This document shows, piece after piece, positions 1 to 5,027 of a DNA stretch of 5,806 nt. Origin of the DNA: an uncultured Clostridia bacterium (GTDB taxonomy: Bacteria > Bacillota > Clostridia > Christensenellales > Aristaeellaceae); NCBI GenBank assembly GCA_904420265.1, contig CAJFUU010000070.1, positions 1 through 5,806 on the forward strand. The letters are read 5' to 3'. A program made the translations under genes and the position numbers. The notes under the pieces are model-generated. The model searched no databases and had not been told where the DNA came from. It saw nothing but the letters and a program-made list of their open reading frames with translations. Numbering within the stretch: position 1 is the stretch's first letter; each line of letters starts with the position of its first letter.

Positions 1-72
1 ACACCCTCAGGGGCTCGAACCCTGGACACCCTGATTAAGAGTCAGGTGCTCTACCAACTGAGCTAAGGGTGC
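1..72 (-). tRNA. tRNA-Lys (anticodon CUU)
   Basis: Read on the minus strand, all 72 bases fold as a full cloverleaf. The 7-bp acceptor stem is GCACCCT with AGGGTGT and has a G-U pair at 1-72. The D stem is GCTC/GAGC with an 8-base loop, the anticodon stem CCTGA/TCAGG with loop CTCTTAA, the variable loop 5 bases, and the T stem CAGGG/CCCTG with loop TTCGAGC. The anticodon CTT lies at window positions 37-39 and reads the lysine codon AAG. Position 37 is A, the site that carries t6A in tRNAs reading ANN codons. The discriminator base and any encoded CCA fall beyond the left edge, so the gene is complete except for its last base or bases. A strong promoter lies just upstream at 90-118. Confidence 0.97.
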
Positions 73-89
73 TCGCTCAACGCTCATAT

Positions 90-118
90 ATAATACCGCT
101 TTTGCAGGCGTTTGTCAA
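90..118 (-). promoter_or_regulatory. Sigma-A-type promoter of the tRNA-Lys gene
   Basis: On the minus strand there is a perfect -35 box TTGACA (113-118), a 17-base spacer and a -10 box TATTAT (90-95). Transcription should start near 82-83, about 10 bases before the mature tRNA 5' end at 72. A short leader of this kind, removed by RNase P, is usual for stable RNA genes. Confidence 0.9.
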
Positions 119-221
119 CCCCAATTTATGTGAAAAATATGTTGCGGAATCATGCGGCGGCAAATTGGGCAGACTATGCGCGTCGAAAAACGACAAATTG
201 CAATGCAAGGAGGCAAAATGC

Positions 222-398
222 ATGAACCAGCACAAGGAGCCGAACACGGGTATTCGTTGCCGCGTCGCGAGCTGCTCGTTCCATTGTGGGGACTGCGATT
301 ACTGCTCGCTGCACTCAATTCAGGTCGAGCCCTGCCAGAAGGGCGGCACGGGCAACGCGGCCGATGAGAGCATGTGCGCAAGCTACCGCTGCAAGTAA
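222..398 (+). CDS. DUF1540 cysteine-rich small protein
   Basis: A 58-residue protein with eight cysteines (13, 18, 22, 25, 28, 38, 52, 57). The pattern I-x-C-x-V-x4-C, then a C-rich turn, C-S-L-x-x-I-x-V, and a late C-A-S-Y matches the short DUF1540 domain of Firmicutes, which usually has four conserved cysteines. No function is established for the family; metal binding is plausible from the cysteine spacing but is inference. The start at 222 is chosen because a full AAGGAGG site lies at 207-213 with an 8-base spacer. A nearby ATG at 218 opens a different frame with no family match, and longer upstream versions would run into the tRNA gene. No signal peptide or membrane segment is seen, so it is probably cytoplasmic. 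Its promoter is unclear; the 149 bases upstream hold only weak -10-like A/T runs. It converges on tcdA. Confidence 0.88.
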   Translation: MNQHKEPNTGIRCRVASCSFHCGDCDYCSLHSIQVEPCQKGGTGNAADESMCASYRCK

Positions 399-406
399 GG
401 CGCAAA

Positions 407-434
407 GGAGCCGCCGTCATGGCGCGGCGGCTCC
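407..434. terminator. Hairpin between convergent DUF1540 gene and tcdA
   Basis: A perfect 10-bp inverted repeat: GGAGCCGCCG at 407-416 pairs with CGGCGGCTCC at 425-434 around an 8-base loop. The loop contains the tcdA stop codon (417-419), and the plus-strand gene ends 8 bases before the hairpin. On the minus strand the stem is followed by TTTGCG, a weak T tract; on the plus strand no T tract follows. It most likely ends tcdA transcription, and the stem may also slow polymerase arriving from the DUF1540 gene. Confidence 0.6.
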
Positions 435-1112
435 GATCAGATCGCGCACGATTGCGCCGGCCAATACAAGCCCCGCCGCGGGCGGCACAAAGGAGATGGA
501 GGCGGGGGAACGCTCGCCATCGCGGGCAGTAAGGGGCGGTTCATCCGAGAAAACAGTTTTCAAGCGCGCAATGCCGCGCTTTTTTAATTCCCGCCGCATT
601 ACGCGCGCCAGCGGGCAGACGCTGGTTTGGAAAATGTCGGCCACGCGGAAGCGGGAAGGGTCGAGTTTGTTTCCCGCGCCCATGGCGCTGATGATGGGCG
701 TTTTCGCAGACGCAGCCCGCTCGATGAGCAACAGCTTGGACGATACTGTGTCGATGGCGTCGGCTACATAATCGTATGCGCCCAGATCAAAACGCCCGGC
801 GGTGCTCATATCGTAAAATACGCGTACGGCCTCAATTTGCGCCTCCGGACAGATGGAGAGCGCGCGTTCGCGCATGACGTCGGCTTTGGGCCGGCCTATC
901 GTTTCGCGCGTAGCGATAATCTGGCGATTGAGGTTGGTTTCCTCCACGCAATCCGCGTCCACAAACGTAAGGTTGCCCACGCCTGCCCGCACGAGCGCTT
1001 CGGCCGCGCTGCCGCCCACGCCGCCCAGACCAAAGACGATTACGCGCGACCTGCGAAGCACATCCAGGGCCTCTGCGCCGATCAGACGGCGCGTGCGTTC
1101 AAACGAATCCAT
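417..1112 (-). CDS. tcdA: tRNA threonylcarbamoyladenosine dehydratase TcdA
   Basis: A 231-residue ThiF/MoeB/E1-like enzyme. In the known family it uses ATP to dehydrate t6A at position 37 of ANN-reading tRNAs to cyclic t6A. Visible marks are the nucleotide loop G-L-G-G-V-G (28-33), D52-x-D54 followed by T-N-L-N-R-Q (59-64), lysine 76 in G-R-P-K, D118-A-I-D121, the G-A-G-N-K-L-D-P stretch (145-152) and T-S-V-C-P-L-A-R-V-M-R-R-E-L (163-176) with the family cysteine C166. The last two stretches separate TcdA from MoeB and ThiF, and the paired zinc CxxC motifs of MoeB are absent. Length is slightly below the usual 250-270. The start at 1112 follows GGGAGC (1117-1122); an upstream extension of 55 codons is cysteine/arginine-rich and overlaps the preceding gene. 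The 22-base gap to that gene points to one transcript. It probably acts in the cytoplasm. Confidence 0.95.
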   Translation of the reverse strand: MDSFERTRRLIGAEALDVLRRSRVIVFGLGGVGGSAAEALVRAGVGNLTFVDADCVEETNLNRQIIATRETIGRPKADVMRERALSICPEAQIEAVRVFYDMSTAGRFDLGAYDYVADAIDTVSSKLLLIERAASAKTPIISAMGAGNKLDPSRFRVADIFQTSVCPLARVMRRELKKRGIARLKTVFSDEPPLTARDGERSPASISFVPPAAGLVLAGAIVRDLIGAAAP

Positions 1113-1134
1113 ATATGCTCCCTTTCCCGAAAGA

Positions 1135-1860
1135 TCAACGCGCAGTTCTGCGGCTTTCCTTGAGAATTTTTGCCGCGCAACCGGCCTCCGTCTGCAAAAA
1201 CAGCGGCCCTGCCAGACAGACGAATACGGCATACGTATAGGCGACAATGTCCCCGCCCGCCGGCAGCACCTGGCCAAACGCTCCTTGCTGCGACAGGGCG
1301 AGGATGAGCGCGCAAAGAAGGATGAAGGGCAACAGGTACTTTAGCAGCATGCGCAAACGCAGCGAGAGTATGTCTCCCAAATTTGTACGCAGACAACGCC
1401 ATACAACGGCGCGCAAATCCGAGGAGGTCCCCTGCGGCGCGTGCAGCGCCGCATACGGGAAAAACCAGGTCAGCATTCCCAAAATGGCGAGGCAACGCAG
1501 CACGGTGACTACTGCCGGCGCGGCGCCGCGGTTTTCCGCCACGCTGGAAATCGAGAGCACCCACAGCGGCAAGAGCGTCGCAAGCACAACGGCAAAATTG
1601 CGCAATTTGTTTTCGCCCCGCAGAAGGTATAACGCATCCCGAAGTTGCGGGGTTTTCCCATCCTGGGCGTCCAAAGCAAGTTTGCAAGCGCCCAACCAAA
1701 ACAGCGATTCAAACAGCGCGCCGCCGATAAAGGGTATAAACGAATCCGGCTGCCGGAAAACGACGTAAAGCAGCACATTCCACAGCCCATAAGCAAGACA
1801 TAGCCAACGCAACGCGGCGTGGCCGCCCTTGCGCTTGCCCGCTTGTCCGGTATTCGGCAT
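1135..1860 (-). CDS. Six-helix membrane protein, unknown function
   Basis: A 241-residue protein with about six hydrophobic helices, near residues 17-35, 41-62, 86-106, 116-139, 171-191 and 203-224. The N-terminus is basic (KRKGGH) and the C-terminus is short and charged (KESRRTAR). Loops 63-85 and 140-170 are charged, and each leads through an amphipathic stretch into the next hydrophobic helix. That gives a two-part look similar to the DUF975/YciC-like style of membrane protein, but I cannot assign a family and see no catalytic motif. The ATG at 1860 has GGAGGAG five bases upstream and a near-consensus promoter at 1891-1919. It is the first gene of a unit with tcdA, which starts 22 bases beyond its stop; whether it has any link to tRNA modification is unknown. 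Confidence 0.88.
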   Translation of the reverse strand: MPNTGQAGKRKGGHAALRWLCLAYGLWNVLLYVVFRQPDSFIPFIGGALFESLFWLGACKLALDAQDGKTPQLRDALYLLRGENKLRNFAVVLATLLPLWVLSISSVAENRGAAPAVVTVLRCLAILGMLTWFFPYAALHAPQGTSSDLRAVVWRCLRTNLGDILSLRLRMLLKYLLPFILLCALILALSQQGAFGQVLPAGGDIVAYTYAVFVCLAGPLFLQTEAGCAAKILKESRRTAR

Positions 1861-1890
1861 GTTTACTCCTCCGCTTCCTGTGTATACCTT

Positions 1891-1919
1891 ATTATCGGCG
1901 ATTTTGTCGAATTTGTCAA
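1891..1919 (-). promoter_or_regulatory. Promoter of the membrane protein-tcdA operon
   Basis: On the minus strand: a perfect -35 TTGACA (1914-1919), exactly 17 bases of spacer, and -10 GATAAT (1891-1896), five of six consensus bases. The predicted start near 1884 leaves a leader of about 24 bases that carries the GGAGGAG ribosome site. It is divergent from the DUF1294 gene. No operator-like palindrome is evident. Confidence 0.88.
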
Positions 1920-1994
1920 TTTGGATTGAAGGATTTTTCGTTCCACCGGGGAATTAGTCAATATAGGATACCGCTTGTGGGGGAGGCGAGGGCG

Positions 1995-2273
1995 ATGCTC
2001 CTGCTGGGTGCGATGGTCGCAATGAGCCTGGTGGCGTTCTGCGCGATGGGGTTGGATAAATTCAAAGCCCGCAGGGGCGCCTGGCGCATTCCCGAGCGCG
2101 TACTGTTCGTATTGGCCTTTCTCCTGGGCGCGCCCGGCGCTTACGCGGGTATGATGGTCTTCCGCCATAAAACGCTGCATCGGCGTTTTGCCGTCGGCTT
2201 GCCGGTTTTGAGCGCGGCGCAGATTATTTTCGTCCTCTGGGCGCTGTTTTCCCGCCGCTCGGGATGGGTATAA
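1995..2273 (+). CDS. DUF1294 family small membrane protein
   Basis: A 92-residue protein with hydrophobic helices near residues 2-19, 36-55 and 66-86. The order of conserved pieces fits DUF1294: G-L-D-K-F-K-A (19-25), R-I-P-E (31-34), L-L-G-A-P-G-A-Y-A-G-M (43-53) and F-R-H-K-T (56-60) followed by an aromatic F65. The family is common in bacteria and has no established activity; the conserved R-H-K-T near a membrane face is its best-kept feature. The start at 1995 has GGGAGG at 1981-1986 with an 8-base spacer. A TTG at 1926 in the same frame would add 23 polar residues without a ribosome site and is not preferred. The next gene follows after 23 bases, so it may share a transcript with the ABC importer. 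No clear promoter of its own was found in the 1920-1980 leader. Confidence 0.92.
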   Translation: MLLLGAMVAMSLVAFCAMGLDKFKARRGAWRIPERVLFVLAFLLGAPGAYAGMMVFRHKTLHRRFAVGLPVLSAAQIIFVLWALFSRRSGWV

Positions 2274-2296
2274 ATCAATTGAAGGAGTGATTTCTT

Positions 2297-3292
2297 ATGA
2301 AACGGATATTTGCCTTGGCTGTGGCTCTTTGTCTGGCCTTTGCGTGCCTCGCGCCCGCGCTGGCGGAAGAGACCGCGGATAAGACCGGCGTGACCATGCG
2401 CATCGCCTCCCTGCAGGGGCCGACGACGATGGGCCTTGTCAAACTGATGCAGGACGCTGAAGCGGGCCTGACCGCCAACGATTACACATTTGCCATGGAA
2501 GGGACGGCGGACGCGATTTCGCCTTTGCTGATTCAGGGCGAGCTGGACGCGGCCATGATTCCCTGCAACCTGGCGGCGGTATTGATAGGCCGCACCGAAG
2601 GCGCGCTGGAAATCGCCGCCATCAACACGCTGGGCGTCCTCTATGTGTTGGAAAACGGCGATACAATTCAGTCCGTTGAAGATTTGCGCGGCAAGACCAT
2701 CTTCTCCACCGGCCAGGGCACCACGCCGGAGTACGCGTTGGATTACGTGCTCTCGAAAAACGGCATCGACCCTGACGTGGATGTAACGGTGGAATTTCGC
2801 TCTGAGGCCACGGAGGTCGCCTCCGCCATGCTCAACGATGCGGCGGCCATCGCCGTTTTGCCCCAGCCCTATGTAACCTCCGTGTTGATGCAGAATGAAA
2901 ATGTGCGCGTAGCTCTCAGCCTCACCGACGAGTGGGACAAGGTGGGGGACGGCAGCGCCATGATCACCGGCGTATGCGTGGTGCGCAGGGAATTTGCCGA
3001 TGAGCACCCCGAGGCCGTGGCCGCCTTCCTGGAGGAGTACGCCGCCTCCACGGAGTATGTCAACGCCAATCCCGCCGAGGCTGCGGAGTGGATTGCCGAA
3101 CTGGGCATCGTTGGAAACGCGCAGATTGCCGAAGCGGCCATTCCCGCCTGCAATATCGTTTGCATCACCGGCGAGGAAATGATCGCCAAGGCTAGCGGCT
3201 ATATAGACGCCCTTTACGAGCAGAACCCGGAATCCGTGGGAGGCCAGGTGGCGAATGAAACGTATTTCTACGTCGCCGAAAGCGAGGGATAA
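2297..3292 (+). CDS. ABC importer substrate-binding protein (NitT/TauT, SsuA/THI5-like)
   Basis: A 331-residue periplasmic-binding-fold protein of the type that feeds nitrate/sulfonate/thiamine-precursor-like importers. The N-terminus is a signal peptide: K2-R3, a hydrophobic core 4-19, and A-P-A-L-A before EE (cleavage about 23/24). Family pieces are L-Q-G-P-T-T-M-G (39-46), Q-G-E-L-D-A-A-M-I-P (80-89), L-R-G-K-T-I (130-135) followed by G-Q-G-T-T-P-E-Y-A-L (139-148), and V-L-P-Q-P-Y (187-192). Residue composition is acidic, as expected for an extracellular binding protein. The start has AAGGAG (2282-2287) nine bases upstream. No proper lipobox is seen: C17 follows A-F-A, without the usual L/V at -3. 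The ligand cannot be deduced. Its last 38 bases overlap the permease gene. Confidence 0.93.
   Translation: MKRIFALAVALCLAFACLAPALAEETADKTGVTMRIASLQGPTTMGLVKLMQDAEAGLTANDYTFAMEGTADAISPLLIQGELDAAMIPCNLAAVLIGRTEGALEIAAINTLGVLYVLENGDTIQSVEDLRGKTIFSTGQGTTPEYALDYVLSKNGIDPDVDVTVEFRSEATEVASAMLNDAAAIAVLPQPYVTSVLMQNENVRVALSLTDEWDKVGDGSAMITGVCVVRREFADEHPEAVAAFLEEYAASTEYVNANPAEAAEWIAELGIVGNAQIAEAAIPACNIVCITGEEMIAKASGYIDALYEQNPESVGGQVANETYFYVAESEG
3238..3250 (+). promoter_or_regulatory. Ribosome site for the overlapping permease start
   Basis: GGGAGG at 3238-3243 lies 11 bases before the ATG at 3255, and a second, weaker AGGTG lies at 3246-3250, four bases before it. Both are inside the substrate-binding protein gene. 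They support an internal start that overlaps the end of that gene by 38 bases. Confidence 0.6.
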
Positions 3293-4040
3293 ACTGCTGC
3301 GTCTGGGCGCGGTCGCGTTTTGGCTGTTGCTCTGGCAAATTGGCAGTATGTTGCTCAATCAGGAGATACTTCTGGTATCTCCTGTTTCCGCATGCGCGAC
3401 GCTCATCCGCCTGATGGGGGAAAGTTCCTTCTATCAGGCGGTGCTCGGTTCTTTTGGACGCATACTGGCCGGGTTTATTCTCAGCACGCTGTTGGGCATT
3501 GTGTTGGCGGCGCTTTCGCGCGCGTTTTCGCCGGTGCGCATCCTGCTGCGCCCGCTTTTGTCTGCCATCAAGGCCACGCCCGTGGCTTCAATCGTCATTC
3601 TGGCGCTGATCTGGATTCGCTCCACAAACCTCTCCATCTTCATATCGTTTCTGATGGTCTTGCCTATCGCCTATGAAAACGTATTGGAGGGCTTTGACAG
3701 CGCCGACCCGAAACTCCTGGAAATGGCGCGCGTGTTCCGCATACCCTTTCCTGCCCGCGTGCGCGCCATATATGCGCCGGCCGCCTTTTCAATGCTGCTC
3801 ACGGCGGTGCGCCTTTCGCTGGGGATGTGCTGGAAGGCGGGAATCGCCGCAGAAGTCATCGCTCAGCCGCGCAATTCCATCGGTTCGGCGCTTCAGCAGG
3901 CCAAGCTGTTTTTCGCCACGCCGGAGATGTTTGCCTGGACGCTGGCAATCATCCTTTTAAGCGTGGCGCTGGAAAAACTGGTGGTTTTCGGCATTACGGC
4001 GCTGCAGCGCAGAATGGAGGGAATGCCTTGCTCGCGTTGA
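3255..4040 (+). CDS. ABC importer permease (SsuC/TauC-like)
   Basis: A 261-residue integral membrane permease of the BPD_transp_1 type. Hydrophobic segments lie near 17-34, 66-88, 107-121, 126-144, 178-196 and 227-249. The cytoplasmic coupling loop is at 151-172: D-P-K-L-L-E-M-A-R-V-F-R-I-P then P-A-R-V-R-A-I-Y, the place where the family has its E-A-A...G loop that docks on the ATPase. Here the usual glycine after E-M-A-R is replaced (V-F-R-I). E200-V-I-A and S-I-G at 208-210 match the later conserved part of SsuC-like proteins. The ATG at 3255 is chosen because it includes the first helix and has ribosome sites upstream; the next ATG (3348) would delete that helix. It overlaps the binding-protein gene by 38 bases and the ATPase gene by 13, which favours translational coupling. 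Confidence 0.92.
   Translation: MKRISTSPKARDKLLRLGAVAFWLLLWQIGSMLLNQEILLVSPVSACATLIRLMGESSFYQAVLGSFGRILAGFILSTLLGIVLAALSRAFSPVRILLRPLLSAIKATPVASIVILALIWIRSTNLSIFISFLMVLPIAYENVLEGFDSADPKLLEMARVFRIPFPARVRAIYAPAAFSMLLTAVRLSLGMCWKAGIAAEVIAQPRNSIGSALQQAKLFFATPEMFAWTLAIILLSVALEKLVVFGITALQRRMEGMPCSR
4016..4030 (+). promoter_or_regulatory. Ribosome site and TTG start of the ATPase gene
   Basis: GGAGGG at 4016-4021 is followed by six bases and TTG at 4028-4030. The nearby ATG at 4023 is in the permease frame and stops after five codons. The TTG gives M-L-A-L-R-H-I-S-K-S-F, the expected N-terminal strand of an ABC ATPase, so it is the best start. Confidence 0.78.
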
Positions 4041-4621
4041 GGCACATCAGCAAGTCTTTTGACGGCCGTTCTGTGCTGCGGGATGTATCCTTTGATTTTC
4101 CGGCAAGTGCGGTGACGGCGCTGCGCGGCCCCTCGGGCTGCGGCAAGACTACGCTGGTCAATATCATCCTCGGCCTGCTCGCGCCGGACGCGGGGGAAGT
4201 GCTCCTGCCCGCGGATGCGCGCGTGGCGGCGGTGTTTCAGGAAGACCGGCTCATCGAGCACTTTTCCGCGGCGCGCAATGTGCGACTGACCGCGCCTGCA
4301 CAGGTGACAGACGCGCAAATTTACGCCGCGCTTGCAGAACTCAGGCTGGAAGATGCGGGGGAAAAGCGCGTTTCCCAGTTCAGCGGTGGCATGCGGCGGC
4401 GCGTAGCCGTTGCCCGCGCGGCGCTTTACCAGCCGCAGGTATTGCTCCTGGACGAGCCGTTCAAAGGCCTGGATGAGGATACGCGCGCGCAGACGGCGGC
4501 CTTTCTGCGCCGCGTTTGCGCGCAGGCGACGGTGGTGCTGGTCACACACGACGCGGCCGAGGCGGCCCTGATGGGCGCGACGGCGGAATTGCGCCTGGCG
4601 CCAGAGAAAGGAGAAACATGA
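4028..4621 (+). CDS. ABC importer ATP-binding protein (SsuB/TauB-like)
   Basis: A 197-residue ABC ATPase with every core motif: Walker A G-P-S-G-C-G-K-T (34-41), Q-loop glutamine 71 in V-F-Q-E-D-R-L, signature F-S-G-G-M (118-122, F replacing the usual L), Walker B V-L-L-L-D-E-P (138-144) with catalytic E143, D-loop G-L-D-E (147-150) and switch histidine H174 in V-T-H-D. It drives uptake through the permease just upstream; the V-F-Q-E-D-R-L form of the Q-loop is typical of NitT/TauT/SsuB ATPases. It is shorter than the usual 240-260 residues, ending soon after the last strand without the common C-terminal extension. It starts with TTG inside the permease gene (13-base overlap). The stop TGA lies one base before the next start, and AAAGGAG for the next gene is at 4607-4613, inside this gene. 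Confidence 0.93.
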   Translation: MLALRHISKSFDGRSVLRDVSFDFPASAVTALRGPSGCGKTTLVNIILGLLAPDAGEVLLPADARVAAVFQEDRLIEHFSAARNVRLTAPAQVTDAQIYAALAELRLEDAGEKRVSQFSGGMRRRVAVARAALYQPQVLLLDEPFKGLDEDTRAQTAAFLRRVCAQATVVLVTHDAAEAALMGATAELRLAPEKGET

Positions 4622-4622
4622 C

Positions 4623-5027
4623 ATGAAACGCAAATGGATCAGCGCTTTTCAACTTTGGACCGCAGGCTATGCTGTCCTTACGGTGGTCAGCAGCATCGCC
4701 CAGCTTTGCAACGGCATGGCGACGGATACGAACATCAACATCCTGGCGCGGGCGTTGGCCTGCCTTGTGCCCATCGTCGCCTACCACCTGTTTGGCTTCG
4801 GCACGCAGCGCAAGCGTTCAAAGGGATTTTTGATGCTTGTGCTGCATTACATCCTTTCTCTCGGTTGCGCCTGGTTGCTGGTTTATCTGGCGGGGCTCTT
4901 GCAGCAGAACGCCCGCACGGCTTATTGGGATATGCTCATCAGCTTTACCGTGGCTTATGCGGTGATAGCGGCCATTATCGCCTTCTCCAACCGCCGCGCC
5001 CGCAGGGAACGCAGGAAGGACGCGTAA
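4623..5027 (+). CDS. Small four-helix membrane protein, unknown function
   Basis: A 134-residue protein with four hydrophobic segments near residues 8-29, 40-59, 69-92 and 104-122, a basic middle loop (Q-R-K-R-S-K, 62-67) and a strongly basic C-terminus (N-R-R-A-R-R-E-R-R-K). By the positive-inside rule the 60s loop and the C-terminus face the cytoplasm. Length and layout resemble small Firmicute DUF families with four helices (DUF3021- or DUF6608-like), but I cannot assign one with certainty. The start at 4623 has AAAGGAG (4607-4613) with a 9-base spacer, and the gene begins one base after the ATPase stop, so it belongs to the importer transcript. It has no binding-protein, permease or ATPase motif. 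It could be an accessory membrane subunit or only a passenger gene. Confidence 0.88.
   Translation: MKRKWISAFQLWTAGYAVLTVVSSIAQLCNGMATDTNINILARALACLVPIVAYHLFGFGTQRKRSKGFLMLVLHYILSLGCAWLLVYLAGLLQQNARTAYWDMLISFTVAYAVIAAIIAFSNRRARRERRKDA

Noticed and set aside
69..221. Longer version of the DUF1540 protein starting at 69
   Set aside because: It would begin inside the tRNA gene and run against the tRNA promoter. The strong AAGGAGG site points to the ATG at 222.
152..367. Overlapping plus-strand reading frame, including the ATG at 218
   Set aside because: No family resemblance; it shares the ribosome site but the cysteine pattern of the other frame is clearly the conserved one.
1113..1277. 55-codon N-terminal extension of TcdA
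   Set aside because: It overlaps the preceding gene, is rich in Arg and Cys, and family proteins start close to the S-F-E-R-T-R stretch.
1926..1969. Plus-strand promoter for the DUF1294 gene (TATAGG/TAGGAT near 1962-1969)
   Set aside because: The possible -35 boxes at proper distance match the consensus in only two or three positions.
2247..2274. Promoter for the importer with -10 TATAAA at 2269-2274
   Set aside because: The -35 is poor, and a start near 2281 would leave almost no leader before the ribosome site.
2274..2296. TPP riboswitch, considered because the binding protein is THI5-like
   Set aside because: Only 23 bases separate the genes, far too short for a riboswitch, and no THI-box sequence is visible.
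2141..3358. Long 405-codon frame on the minus strand
   Set aside because: It is the shadow of the binding-protein gene: His/Arg/Gly-rich with no motif, and the opposite strand has a clear family, signal peptide and ribosome site.
2297..4630. Shared ATGAAACG sequence at three gene starts (2297, 3255, 4623)
   Set aside because: Met-Lys-Arg starts are common for membrane and exported proteins; eight shared bases at three sites is weak evidence of duplication.
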